From: CAVOAK01 sp963664465
GTDB lineage: Bacteria; Pseudomonadota; Alphaproteobacteria; UBA8366; CAVOAK01
Reading direction: 5' to 3'
NCBI GenBank assembly: GCA_963664465.2
Contig: CAXXSU010000006.1
Span: 248,001 to 312,000, forward strand
DNA length: 64,000 nucleotides
Of the stretch, positions 27,481-36,356 are shown in pieces; within the stretch, counting starts at the first letter, position 1, and each line of letters opens with the position of its first letter. The translations under genes and the position numbers were made by a program. The notes beneath the pieces are model-generated. The model was not told where the DNA came from. It did not search any database and worked only from the letters and a program-made list of their open reading frames with translations.

Positions 27481-27928
27481 AAGCGGCTTTTGATTTCTGC
27501 AGCTTGGATCGCGTTTTCATCGCCATCTCGTTTAACTGGTTATCAAGCTCACCGTCTTTAACGGCGTTGCTGCAAAGATCGATGATTTCCAGCAAATTTT
27601 CCCTGTCACCTGCTTCGATGGTGGGTTTGCCTTTTGCAAGCTCCAAACCCTTTGCGCCATACCGAATTTGGAAGAACCAAACGCCTCCGCTTTCCCAAAA
27701 CCACTGGCGCACATTTTTGGGCTTTTCGACCAACTTGCGTTCGCCAGTTTCATCATCGGTAACCCATGCCTGCTTTGTCGGCAGATATGGTTTTCCTTCG
27801 ATGGCGTGAGCAGTAGAATTTCGCTGTTCATCCAGTTTTGCCATCAATTTTTCCCGCCTACGGATGACAGGATCGACAGACCGTTCGCGCTCGGTGTCCG
27901 TAAGTTTCAGTTTGGTTAGATAAGCCAT
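27479..27928 (-). CDS. Small uncharacterised protein (DUF6641-like)
   Basis: A 149-aa cytoplasmic protein starting MAYLTKLKLTDTERERS, with a basic helix (VIRRREKLMAKL), the segment WVTDDETGERKLVEKPK and an aromatic patch WFFQIRYGAKGLELAKGK. I recall such proteins as DUF6641, of unknown function, but could not check the family. A GGAG Shine-Dalgarno 7 bases before the ATG at 27928 supports this start over the longer reading. Base composition is poorer in GC than the neighbours and it directly adjoins an IS21 element, consistent with horizontal transfer. Confidence 0.65.
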   Translation of the reverse strand: MAYLTKLKLTDTERERSVDPVIRRREKLMAKLDEQRNSTAHAIEGKPYLPTKQAWVTDDETGERKLVEKPKNVRQWFWESGGVWFFQIRYGAKGLELAKGKPTIEAGDRENLLEIIDLCSNAVKDGELDNQLNEMAMKTRSKLQKSKAA

Positions 27929-28158
27929 TTTCAATCTCCATATCGTTAATCTACTAATGGCCAATACCGCCAACTCTCTGTTAGGTCTGCCTTTTTCGGC
28001 CTAATTTGGCAGAATATTCTGCATTTGAGTTCAAACAGTATTGATTGCACCTCAAGCTGTAAGCGGCGGTGACAAATTAGTCCACGTAAGCGGCGGGATT
28101 TTCCCAGGCGCGGGCGGAGCAAAACTCTGCCACCTGTAGCCTTCGGTCCTTTTTCGGG

Positions 28159-29673
28159 ATGGAAGGTGGGAGGATGTATACGGTGGAGCTTTATCTCCGC
28201 GTCCGTCTGGCATGCCATGTTGATGGTCTGAGCCAGCGAGATGCGGCGAGTCGGTTTGGCATTGCGCGAGAGACGGTAAAGAAGATGCTCCGGCATTCGG
28301 AGCCCCCTGGCTACCGCCGCCACCAGCCACCGAAGCGCCCGAAGCTGGATCCTTTCACGGATATCATTGAGCGTATTCTGGAAGCGGACCGAACGGTTCA
28401 GCGCAAGCAGCGGCACACGGCGAAGCGGATATTTGAGCGGCTTCGCGACGAGCATGGCTTTGCGGGTGGACAGACCATCGTCAAGGATTACGTCCGGGAA
28501 CGGCGGCGTCGTCTCCGGGAGATGTTTGTGCCGCTGGCGCATCCTGCGGGCGATGCCCAGGCGGACTTTGGCGAGGCGGATGCGATCATTGCCGGGGTCA
28601 AGCGGCGGGCGCATTTTTTTGCCATGGCGCTTCCGCACAGCGATGCGTGCTTCATCGCGGCTTACCCGGCGGCGACGGCGGAGGCTTGGCTGGACGGCCA
28701 CAACAGGGCCTTCGCCTTCTTCGGCGGGGTTCCTCAATCGATCCTCTACGACAACGACAAGCGCCTGGTGTCGCGCATCCTTACGGATGGCACACGGCGA
28801 CGGACGCCAGCGTTCAGCGGGCTTCAGTCCCATTACCTTTTCAAGGACCGCTATGGCCGTCCTGGCAAGGGCAACGACAAGGGCAAAGTGGAGGGTCTGG
28901 TCGGATACGCCCGGCGGAACTTCATGGTTCCTCTCCCCCGGTTCGAGGGCTGGGACGCCTTCAATGCCGACCTGGAGGAACGATGCTGCAAACGGCAAGG
29001 CGACGTCCTGCGCGGCCACGGCGAGACCATCGGCGAGCGCCTCAAGCGGGATCGCGCGGCGTTGATGGCGTTGCCGCCGGCGCCGTTCGATGCCTGCGAC
29101 AAGCAGGGCACGCGGGTCAACTCCCTGTCCCTGGTGCGCTACCGGAGCAACGAATACTCGGTGCCCGTCGCCTACGGCCACCAGGAGGTCTGGGTTCGAG
29201 GCTATGTCCATGAGGTGGTCATCGGTTGCGGCGCCGAGGTCATTGCCCGGCATCCACGCTCCCATGACCGGGAGGATATGATCTTCGATCCGCTTCACTA
29301 CCTGCCCCTGCTGGAGCAGAAGATCGGCGCCCTGGACCAGGCCGCTCCTCTGTCCGGGTGGCAACTGCCCGACGCGTTCCCAACCCTGCGCCGCCTCCTT
29401 GAGGCGCGGATGGGCAAGCCCGGCAAGCGGGAATACGTACAGGTCCTGCGGCTTCTGGAGACCTTCGATTTTGAGGAGCTTCACGCTGCGGTGAAGGACG
29501 CTCTGCACCTGGGCGCTATCGGCTACGACGCCGTCAAGCACTTGGTGCTGTGCCGGGTCGAACGGCGCCCGCCGCGGCTCGACTTGGATGTCTATCCCTA
29601 TCTGCCAAGGGCCCGGGTCGCAACCACGGCCGCCGCCAGCTACATGAGCCTGTTGGGCGAGGGTAGGCCATGA
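28159..29673 (+). CDS. istA: IS21 transposase IstA
   Basis: A 504-aa transposase: N-terminal helix-turn-helix (GLSQRDAASRFGIARETV), then an rve-type DDE core with Asp in AQADFGEADAI, Asp in ILYDNDKRLV and Glu in GNDKGKVEGLVGYARRNF, then a C-terminal Mu-type domain. All catalytic residues are present. Its stop overlaps the istB start by 4 bp (ATGA). A second possible start lies at 28174. Confidence 0.93.
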   Translation: MEGGRMYTVELYLRVRLACHVDGLSQRDAASRFGIARETVKKMLRHSEPPGYRRHQPPKRPKLDPFTDIIERILEADRTVQRKQRHTAKRIFERLRDEHGFAGGQTIVKDYVRERRRRLREMFVPLAHPAGDAQADFGEADAIIAGVKRRAHFFAMALPHSDACFIAAYPAATAEAWLDGHNRAFAFFGGVPQSILYDNDKRLVSRILTDGTRRRTPAFSGLQSHYLFKDRYGRPGKGNDKGKVEGLVGYARRNFMVPLPRFEGWDAFNADLEERCCKRQGDVLRGHGETIGERLKRDRAALMALPPAPFDACDKQGTRVNSLSLVRYRSNEYSVPVAYGHQEVWVRGYVHEVVIGCGAEVIARHPRSHDREDMIFDPLHYLPLLEQKIGALDQAAPLSGWQLPDAFPTLRRLLEARMGKPGKREYVQVLRLLETFDFEELHAAVKDALHLGAIGYDAVKHLVLCRVERRPPRLDLDVYPYLPRARVATTAAASYMSLLGEGRP

Positions 29674-30437
29674 CCGACACCCCACAGGTGCTGTTGGCGC
29701 ATCACCTCAAGGCCCTCAAGCTGCCTACCTTTCTGCGCGAGTACGACAAGCTGGCCCGCCAATGCGCCGCCGAGAGCGTCGACCATGTGCGCTATCTCGT
29801 CCGCCTGGCGGAGCTGGAGTTGATCGAGCGTGAGCGCCGCATGGTCGAGCGGCGGATCAGGCAGGCCAGGTTCCCCGCCGTCAAAAGCCTCGATGCCTTC
29901 AACTTCAAGGCCATCGCCTCGCTCAACAAGATGCTGGTCTTGGAGCTGGCGCGTTGTGAATACGTCGAGCGCCGCGAGAACGTCATCGCGCTGGGCAACA
30001 GCGGCACCGGCAAGACCCATGTCGCCCTCGGTCTCGGTCTGGCGGCCTGCCAGAAGGGATTATCGGTGGGGTTCACAACGGCGGCCGCCCTGGTCCACGA
30101 GTTGATGGAGGCCAGGGACGAAAAACGCCTGCTGCGCTACCAGAAACAGTTGGCGAAATACAGCTTGCTGATCATCGATGAACTCGGCTTCGTGCCGCTC
30201 AGCAAAACCGGCGCCGAGCTGTTGTTCGAGGTGTTCAGCCAACGATACGAGCGTGGCTCCATCCTGGTGACCAGCAACCTGCCCTTCGACGAGTGGACCG
30301 AGGTGTTCGGCTCCGAGCGCCTGACCGGAGCATTGCTGGACCGTCTCACCCACCATGTCCATATCCTGGAAATGAACGGCGAAAGCTACCGGCTCAACCA
30401 GAGCCGAAGAAAGCGGAAATCCCCCCAAAACCCCTAA
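29670..30437 (+). CDS. istB: IS21 helper ATPase IstB
   Basis: A 255-aa AAA+ ATPase that activates IstA and selects the target. Walker A is GNSGTGKTH near residue 109, Walker B is SLLIIDELGF, and the arginine-rich C-terminus includes SRRKRKSP. It is translationally coupled to istA through ATGA. Intact, so the element may be active. Confidence 0.94.
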   Translation: MTDTPQVLLAHHLKALKLPTFLREYDKLARQCAAESVDHVRYLVRLAELELIERERRMVERRIRQARFPAVKSLDAFNFKAIASLNKMLVLELARCEYVERRENVIALGNSGTGKTHVALGLGLAACQKGLSVGFTTAAALVHELMEARDEKRLLRYQKQLAKYSLLIIDELGFVPLSKTGAELLFEVFSQRYERGSILVTSNLPFDEWTEVFGSERLTGALLDRLTHHVHILEMNGESYRLNQSRRKRKSPQNP

Positions 30438-30646
30438 CCGGCATCGAACACCGAGACCCCGGTTGCCCCGGTGGGTCCACAGGCACCTCCCACGCTGCTT
30501 CGCTTCGCGTATCGCAAAGCGCTACACGAAGCAGCGCGGGTCCCTCCTATGGACTACCGGGACAACCCGCAACACCGCGAATGGCATCACATCAAGTGGG
30601 CTAAATTTACTCCGCCCTTCGGACCAATCTTACTCCGCCGTTGACA

Positions 30647-31002
30647 TACTTCGCGGTTTGCAAGGTGTTACGAGATTCTCCGCGCTGAAAAACCCCTTCG
30701 CATCCAAATGTATGATTCTCTATACTTTCATCTCTCCACGCCCAATCGTGAGGATGTCGGCGAGTACATCGAATCGCCGGATTTGTAGACAGCTAACACC
30801 AGAGTCAAGGGTGTAGCGCGGCTTGCCGATTGATAATTGAATGTCTGCATTGGATATAAAAGCAGACGTCTTCCCGGCTCACGATGATGGTCCGCTTGTG
30901 GCCATTAGCAGACTTTGACGATTAACCGCGATGGTATCGGCGGCGGCAGCCCGGCTAAACTTCCTCACCAGCCTAATTTCAGTAGCGACGGAGCAATCAG
31001 TG
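30647..31002. other. Intergenic region with a palindromic repeat
   Basis: No gene is supported between the IS21 right end and the NTF2-like gene. It contains repeat copy 1 of the TCCGC/GCGGA family at 30841-30914; the rest shows nothing recognisable. Confidence 0.5.
30841..30914. repeat. TCCGC-type palindromic repeat, copy 1
   Basis: Two adjacent imperfect hairpins: ATGTCTGC with GCAGACGT, then GGTCCGCTTGTGGCC running into ATTAGCAGACTTT. It belongs to the family with clearer copies at 31576, 32567, 36768, 39247 (split), and 41928. Confidence 0.6.
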
Positions 31003-31497
31003 ATGACACGCGATGAAGAACGCGCAATCGAGTGGAATTGCCAGAAGGTCTGGCGGCAGTGCTATCACTACGTTGACCACCACGAGTTTGAAAAGGCCGC
31101 TCAACTCTTCACCGAAGACGTCAGTTGGGATAATGCCGGACTCGAACTCAAGGGACGGGACGAGCTTCTGGAAGCCCTACATGGCTGCCTCGGCAACGAT
31201 ACGATTCGCCATGTGCTGACCAACATGGTTGTCAACGTTATCGACGAGGATCACGCCGAAGCGCAAGCTTACAACACGGTCAGTTACTCGCGCGAAGGGC
31301 GAAGAGAGGATATGGACGGCCCGCTGCAATTCGACGGTCCACACCGGCTCGTCGATCACTACGCAAAATTTCGACGCGTCGGCAACCAATGGCAGATTGC
31401 CGCACGGTGGGGGCTGTTTATCTTCAGGCGTCCGAACGAACCGACGGCCTTGGAGGAATATGCCGATAATAAGAGCAGCCCCGCTCCCTCATCCTAA
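31003..31497 (+). CDS. NTF2-like/SnoaL-like protein
   Basis: A 164-aa protein with the cone-shaped NTF2 fold suggested by RQCYHYVDHHEFEKAAQLF, then FTEDVSWDNAGLELKGRDEL, then a strand-rich C-terminus ending DHYAKFRRVGNQWQIAAR. Family members include small hydrolases, isomerases and beta subunits of ring-hydroxylating oxygenases. Because the window has three Rieske oxygenases, an oxygenase-linked role is possible but unsupported by position. Start at 31003 is favoured by the conserved TRDEERAI start and a GGAG upstream. Confidence 0.7.
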   Translation: MTRDEERAIEWNCQKVWRQCYHYVDHHEFEKAAQLFTEDVSWDNAGLELKGRDELLEALHGCLGNDTIRHVLTNMVVNVIDEDHAEAQAYNTVSYSREGRREDMDGPLQFDGPHRLVDHYAKFRRVGNQWQIAARWGLFIFRRPNEPTALEEYADNKSSPAPSS

Positions 31498-31575
31498 ACT
31501 TTCGTGAACTCGGGCCTGCAGCATTTCGGCACACAACAGAGCAAAGATAATCGGCGGTGCGAACCCGCCCCGACG

Positions 31576-31640
31576 ATGTCCGCTTTGGGTCAAAAGCGGA
31601 CGTTCGATGTTACGCCCGTCGACGTCCGCTAATAGTCGGA
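31576..31640. repeat. TCCGC-type palindromic repeat, copy 2
   Basis: First hairpin ATGTCCGCTTT with AAAAGCGGACGTT at 31576-31604; a second half-site GACGTCCGCTAATAG follows near 31620. Confidence 0.75.
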
Positions 31641-31769
31641 ATGTGACTCGATGTCATCCGTATGCATTCCGTGAAACGGCGACAGCAGCGCGAATCTAAT
31701 GACCCTGCCCCGTGTTGTTCTTATAGTGTGCGTTGCCCCAACTCCAACCCACTGGAAGGCTACAGCGGA

Positions 31770-32522
31770 ATGAAAGTTGTTGGCGGAAAGCCGTTCTATG
31801 GGGAAGCCATCGGCATTCTCTTGTTCGACAAGCGGCCTCCAGTTATCCCGGGCGCTATACGCGACGCCTGCGCCCACGATTTCCCTGTGCGAATGAAAAT
31901 GATACCCGGAGTTGATAACAACCCTTTTCCGCCAATTAGGACCAATGATGGAGAACTAATCCCAGAAGTTCAGGCCATCATCCAAGCCGCCAAGGAAATG
32001 GAGGCCGACGGGGTGCGCGCCATCACCTTGGGTTGCGGCTTCTTTTCGTTGATCCAGGACGTCGTGGCCGAGGCGGTCGACATCCCGGTGTTCTCATCGC
32101 CGCTACTGATGATCCCTTCGGTCCTCCGGATGTTGGGCAAGGGCAAGAGTGTGTGCGTGCTGACCGCTTCCAAAAGTCTGTTGTCGCCAGAGTTCTTCGA
32201 GGCGGTTGGGGTCACCGAAGATATGCCGGTTGTCGTCGCTGGCCTCGACGATTCGGAGGACTTGCCATTCAATGCCATGTCTTTGGGCGGCACGTCTATC
32301 GAGGTGGATGTCGACGGGTTGCGAAGCGACGTGGTTGACGCAGTTCAGGAAGCGATCAAAGCCGATGCATCGATTGGGGCGGTGGTACTAGAATGCGCGA
32401 GCTTCCAGCTCTTTGCCGCCGATATTAATCAGGCGACGGGTCTGCCGGTGTTTGATTACAACGTATACATCGACATGGTGTATCGCGCCGTGGTGCCGAA
32501 GCGCTATCGGGGCTTCCTCTAG
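31770..32522 (+). CDS. Aspartate/glutamate racemase family protein
   Basis: A 250-aa protein with the two Cys of Asp/Glu-racemase-type enzymes: C89 in ITLGCGFFS and C209 in VVLECASFQ. These cysteines normally act as a two-base pair. The family also includes hydantoin racemase and maleate isomerase, so the substrate is open. The start at 31770 has GGAAGG ten bases upstream; the longer frame to 31662 lacks conserved sequence. It lies alone between two copies of the palindromic repeat. Confidence 0.78.
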   Translation: MKVVGGKPFYGEAIGILLFDKRPPVIPGAIRDACAHDFPVRMKMIPGVDNNPFPPIRTNDGELIPEVQAIIQAAKEMEADGVRAITLGCGFFSLIQDVVAEAVDIPVFSSPLLMIPSVLRMLGKGKSVCVLTASKSLLSPEFFEAVGVTEDMPVVVAGLDDSEDLPFNAMSLGGTSIEVDVDGLRSDVVDAVQEAIKADASIGAVVLECASFQLFAADINQATGLPVFDYNVYIDMVYRAVVPKRYRGFL

Positions 32523-32566
32523 ACACTCCCGTTTCGATTGGACAGGGTCGGGGCGATCACTTGAGC

Positions 32567-32595
32567 ATGTCCGCTTTCAGGGGCGAAGCGGACAT
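32567..32595. repeat. TCCGC-type palindromic repeat, copy 3
   Basis: ATGTCCGCTTT-cagg-GGCGAAGCGGACAT: one hairpin only, immediately downstream of the racemase gene and 10 bp from the stop of the small gene on the opposite strand. Confidence 0.75.
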
Positions 32596-32604
32596 TGCAC
32601 ATCA

Positions 32605-32802
32605 TCAGTGCACTGTTCCATCCGGCTTCTTGTTTACCAACTCAAGCACAGCCTTCAGGATCGACTTCCAGACGGCCAGCCCGTCTAGATCCCCAACATC
32701 CAGCATCTTGTCGGCACGCAAGGCTGCTTCAATGGGTGCCTCGACGCCGTGCTGTTCGATCATTAGCTTAGCTGTGCGCCAGACGTCACGCTCGTTGATC
32801 AT
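32605..32802 (-). CDS. Small DUF6961-like protein
   Basis: A 65-aa protein starting MINERDVWRTAKLMIEQHG, followed by APIEAALRADKMLDVGDLDG and AVWKSILKAV. The pattern matches my memory of the small alphaproteobacterial DUF6961 family, of unknown function. It is likely helical and cytoplasmic. It stands alone between the repeat and the nuclease gene, on the opposite strand. Confidence 0.65.
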   Translation of the reverse strand: MINERDVWRTAKLMIEQHGVEAPIEAALRADKMLDVGDLDGLAVWKSILKAVLELVNKKPDGTVH

Positions 32803-32937
32803 TCATATCGCCTTGTGCCGGACAACCTATGACTTTCTGCGCAATGGGTCGGCATTGTGGATGCCCCGGTTGCATCAACGCTCTTGTTTCAACCTGAAGA
32901 TACATGCTTCGCTTTGCTCCTAATAGGGAGCCGAACG

Positions 32938-33714
32938 ATGAGGCAAGTTCTTTGGGTATGTGTGTTCTCCGTGCTGGCGCTGATGCCCGCGACGCCGAGC
33001 CACGCCGATGACGTCATTCGTATTGCAACATTCAATATCAGGATATTCGGAAAGACAAAGATGGGTAGACCCGATGTTGTGCAAACGCTTGCCGACATCG
33101 TTCGCAAGTACGATCTAGTCGCAGTTCAGGAAATCAAGGATGCGTCCGAACAGGTTGCGGAAGACTTCCTTGCAGAGTTGGGCATGGGCTGGGACATGGT
33201 TGAAAGTCCGCGTACTGGGCGGAATCCGGACGACACCTCATCACGTGAGCAATACGTCTATTACTTCAGGACAGACACAATCTCTGCTTTGGACGACGGC
33301 GTTCTTTTCGATGACACCAATGATCAATTCCAACGTGAACCATGGCTGGCCCGCTTCCAGGTGCTGGACGGAAACTTCACGTTTGTGCTCATCAATATCC
33401 ACACCAAGCCTGACAGGGCTGTTGAAGAAGTAGCGGCGCTCCATGATGTGATTGAGTGGGCGCAGTCCCGGCCAGCGTGGGCGGCAGAGGACGATTTCAT
33501 CGCGCTTGGCGACTTCAATGCATCCTGCAACTACGCCTCAAATGATGAATTGGATGCTCTCGATCTTTCAGGGTCGGACTATTTTTGGATCGTACCCCAC
33601 GAAGCGGATACCAACTTGGCGTCCAGTCGATGCGCCTACGACCGCATCGTAGCGACCGTTGGTGTCGTGGAAGACTACGCTGGCTTCTGGGACGTGGACC
33701 GTGCATTTACATTA
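32938..33714 (+). pseudogene. Endonuclease/exonuclease/phosphatase-family nuclease, 5' part (split by IS5)
   Basis: An exported DNase I-like enzyme. A signal peptide (MRQVLWVCVFSVLAL, cleavage near SHA-DD) precedes IRIATFNIRIFGKTK, AVQEIKD (metal-binding Glu), INIHTKPD and ALGDFNASC. The reading frame is interrupted at the TTA codon 33712-33714 by an IS5 element; the current read-through adds only GNL. The missing C-terminal part, with the catalytic SDHWPVW, is at 35001-35063 on the far side of the element. Without that His the protein should be inactive. Confidence 0.9.
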
Positions 33715-35000
33715 GGGAACCTCTAAAAATTCTCCTTTTTCGGGCGTCGTCGATTTAGAATCGGGTTGACGATTTGTTGATAGCGGGAGGCGTGGTTGAT
33801 GGGTCAGATGGGGTTTTTCGATCTTGGGAACCGGTATTCCGTTCTTGACGCCAAGAACGAGCCGCTTTTGAAGATCGACGGGGTGGTTCCGTGGGAGGAC
33901 TTGCGCGCCCGTCTTGAGGCGGTGTGGCGGCGTGCGGACAAGGTGCGCAAATCGCGGGCGGGACGCAAGCCGTGGGATGCGATTGTGATGTTCAAGACGA
34001 TCATTCTGTGCGCGCTCTACAATCTCTCGGACGACCAAGTTGAGCATCAGATCCGTGACCGCCTGTCGTTCATGCGATTTCTGGGGTTGGGTCTAGAGGG
34101 CCGGGTTCCCGACGCCAAGACGGTGTGGCTGTACCGCGAACAGTTAACGCAAGCTGGCGTGATCGAGGCTTTATTCGAGACGTTCGATGGCTACCTGAAG
34201 GATCAGGGCTATCTGGCGATGGGCGGCCAGATCATCGACGCCTCGATTGTGGCGGTACCCAAACAGCGCAACAGCCGCGAGGAGAACGCGCGGATAAAGG
34301 CGGGCGAGACGCCGGCAGGCTGGGAGGACAAGCCGGCAAAGCGGCGCCAAAAGGATGTCGAGGCGCGGTGGACCAAGAAGCACGGCAAGAGCCATCACGG
34401 TTACAAGAACCATGTCAACGTGGACCGTCGGCACAAGCTGGTGCGGCGCTATCATGTAAGCGACGCGGCGGAGCACGACAGCCAAGTCCTCGACGATATC
34501 CTGGATGGGGACAACACGGCTTTGGGTGTGTGGGCGGACAGCGCTTACCGCTCGGCGGAGATCGAGGCGTCGCTGAAGGAGAAGGGGTTGCGGAGCCGGA
34601 TCCATCGCAAGGGCCGCCGCAACAAGCCGTTGAGCGAGCGCGAGAAGCAAGGCAACAAGACCCGTTCGTCGGTTCGGGTCCGCGTCGAGCATGTCTTCGG
34701 GGCCCAGAGCAACGACATGGGCGGGACGCTGGTGCGTAGTGTCGGGCTGGTGCGGGCGAAGGCGCGGATCGGGTTGAAGAACCTCGCCTACAACATGCGC
34801 CGCCTGGTCCAACTGGAGCGTCTCGCGGCGGCCGTGTGACGATACTCGGAGGAGAAGACCGCCTGGGGACGGTCTTGAAGCGGAAATAACTCAATTGGAG
34901 CGTGGAAGACCCCGAAAATCTCGGCTCCGGCATGGCTGGAGCTGGTGACAGCCTAGTTAAACAATATCCTCCGGCAACTCACCAATTCTTAGAGGTGCCC
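33715..35000 (+). mobile_element. IS5-family insertion sequence, complete
   Basis: 1286 bp with imperfect terminal inverted repeats: left GGGAACCTCTAAAAATT, right (reverse complement) GGGCACCTCTAAGAATT. A 3-bp duplication TTA flanks it (33712-33714 and 35001-35003). It interrupts the nuclease gene; removal of the element plus one TTA restores the frame exactly. Confidence 0.92.
33799..34839 (+). CDS. IS5-family transposase
   Basis: A 346-aa DDE transposase: MGQMGFFDLGNRYSVLD at the N-terminus, DUF772-type domain (KPWDAIVMFKTIILCALYNL), then QIIDASIVAVPKQRN (first Asp), WADSAYRS (second Asp) and RVRVEHVFGAQSN (Glu). The ATG at 33799 follows GGGAGG at 33785-33790. Complete, so the copy may be active. 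Confidence 0.93.
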   Translation: MGQMGFFDLGNRYSVLDAKNEPLLKIDGVVPWEDLRARLEAVWRRADKVRKSRAGRKPWDAIVMFKTIILCALYNLSDDQVEHQIRDRLSFMRFLGLGLEGRVPDAKTVWLYREQLTQAGVIEALFETFDGYLKDQGYLAMGGQIIDASIVAVPKQRNSREENARIKAGETPAGWEDKPAKRRQKDVEARWTKKHGKSHHGYKNHVNVDRRHKLVRRYHVSDAAEHDSQVLDDILDGDNTALGVWADSAYRSAEIEASLKEKGLRSRIHRKGRRNKPLSEREKQGNKTRSSVRVRVEHVFGAQSNDMGGTLVRSVGLVRAKARIGLKNLAYNMRRLVQLERLAAAV

Positions 35001-35063
35001 TTAGGAAGCATTTCCGACCACTGGCCGGTATGGGCAGCGTTCTATACTGGAAGGGATGGTTAG
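35001..35063 (+). pseudogene. Endonuclease/exonuclease/phosphatase-family nuclease, 3' part
   Basis: Read in the frame of the upstream part, the 21 codons give TLGSISDHWPVW-type sequence: L-G-S-I-S-D-H-W-P-V-W-A-A-F-Y-T-G-R-D-G then TAG. SDHxPVW is the invariant C-terminal catalytic motif of the family. It starts at the second TTA of the IS5 duplication. Confidence 0.9.
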
Positions 35064-35085
35064 GCCGTCCGGTAAAGCTTGGTAA

Positions 35086-35140
35086 GCAGTCCTTTCTCCG
35101 CCTCACGATGGTGGTTCGCTCGTAGCCAATAAGCGGACGA
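35086..35140. repeat. TCCGC-type palindromic repeat, copy 4 (degenerate)
   Basis: The sequence CTCACGATGGTGGTTCGCTC with GCCAATAAGCGGACGA closely parallels the second half of copy 1 (CTCACGATGATGGTCCGCTT). It overlaps the end of the TPR pseudogene. Confidence 0.55.
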
Positions 35141-35420
35141 CAGTTTGCTCCGGCGTTCTTGACGCGGATTGCCTTGATACAATCCTCCAACACCGCCGCC
35201 TCATCGTGACGTTCAGTAGTGCGAAGAAGTATTGCGTAATTTTGCAGCGTGGAGACCACGTTCGGGTGGCGCGCGCCCTGTTTGCGTTCCCTGATCGCCA
35301 GCGAGCGCTCGTAAAGCGGTTCGGCCTCGTCGTAGCGGCCCTGGGGCGCGGTAAAGTTCGCCCAGGTTGTTGAGCGTCGATGCCGCGCTCGAACAGCAGA
35401 TCCTCGACCTGCCTCAGCGA
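35110..35420 (-). pseudogene. Kinesin-light-chain-type TPR protein fragment, frameshifted
   Basis: Two frames give parts of a TPR array: TLNNLGELYRA in one, then YDEAEPLYERSLAIRERKQG, HPNVVSTLQNYAILLR and ERHDEAAVLEDCIKAI in another. The frame changes at the GGGG run (plus strand) at 35343-35346; one base fewer would join them as LGELYRAQGRYDEAEP. Sequence upstream of about 35420 is unrelated, so the gene is also truncated. No function remains. Confidence 0.7.
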
Positions 35421-35501
35421 TAGCGGATCACCTCGGGAGAACCGTTGAAATAGCGGAACGGATTCTTCAACCAAGGACGCTAAGAGGCGTCGCTCTCCAA
35501 A

Positions 35502-36356
35502 TTAACTTAATTTGCTCTGACAGTGCCCATCGCCAAAATAGACCTTGGTGTGAGGCCACGGAATCTCGATGCCTTCCTCGCCGAACTTTTTCTTGATCCG
35601 TTTGCGCAGCTCCCCGGTCAACCCCCATTGTTCACCCGGTTTGGTGTGGCCGCGAATACAGATGTCAACGCCGTGATCGCCAAGATCGCTAACGCGCATC
35701 GCCGACGGGGTCGTGGTCAGATTTCTACCAAACTCGGGATCGTTCTTAATGTCCTGACAAATCTTGTCAATGACTTGATAGACATGATCAATGTCTTCTT
35801 TGTAAGCCACCGTTACAATGAGGTTGATCCCAGCCCAGTCCCGAGTCTGATTGCTCGCGTGCGGAATCTTACCATTGGGAATGATATGCACGGTGCCGTT
35901 TATTTCTCGCAACACTGTACGCCGCGGGGTAATCAGTTCGACCGAGCCTTCCATTCCCGCAATCACAACCCAATCATCAACCCGATACCAATCCTCCATG
36001 AAGATGAAGAAGCCTTGCAGATAATCGCGGATGAGGTCTTGTGTAGCAAAGCCTAGTCCAAGGCTTGCAACGCCAAGCGTGGCTATCAGGGGAGTGGTAT
36101 CTACCTCTAGAACACCGAGCACCATAACAAGGCTAATAATCCAGACAATAACGGTAGCCACTTTCGCAATCACGGCCGTTATCATTTGGGCGCGTATATC
36201 CGAATCACCGTCTTGTTCGGGCCTGGCCTGAACTACTCTGGCAATCAGCCTTTTCAGGACGATATTGAGCACGAGCGCCATGGCAATAATGATTGCCATC
36301 TTGGCGGCGGTCGCCAACATTGGGGTTAGCGCAAAGACGAAGTCAGAAGCAAACAT
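35502..36356 (-). CDS. MscS-family mechanosensitive channel
   Basis: A 284-aa inner-membrane protein with three hydrophobic segments (about 10-37, 58-85 and 88-108). The pore-lining TM3 reads IATLGVASLGLGFATQDL, followed by the MscS core FFIFMEDWYRVDDWV and GTVHIIPNGKI, and a cytoplasmic alpha/beta C-terminal domain. Length and layout match E. coli MscS. It should release solutes on hypo-osmotic shock. It stands alone on this strand. Confidence 0.9.
   Translation of the reverse strand: MFASDFVFALTPMLATAAKMAIIIAMALVLNIVLKRLIARVVQARPEQDGDSDIRAQMITAVIAKVATVIVWIISLVMVLGVLEVDTTPLIATLGVASLGLGFATQDLIRDYLQGFFIFMEDWYRVDDWVVIAGMEGSVELITPRRTVLREINGTVHIIPNGKIPHASNQTRDWAGINLIVTVAYKEDIDHVYQVIDKICQDIKNDPEFGRNLTTTPSAMRVSDLGDHGVDICIRGHTKPGEQWGLTGELRKRIKKKFGEEGIEIPWPHTKVYFGDGHCQSKLS

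Larger units (their letters stand above)
28058..30646 (+). mobile_element. IS21-family insertion sequence, complete
   Basis: About 2.59 kb with istA and istB. The ends are imperfect inverted repeats starting TGT: left TGTAAGCGGCGG at 28058, right (reverse complement) TGTCAACGGCGG ending at 30646. Each end carries a second internal copy of its repeat (left GTAAGCGGCGG again at about 28088; right GGCGGAGTAA twice), the multiple-terminal-repeat layout of IS21. No matching target duplication could be seen with these boundaries. Confidence 0.85.
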
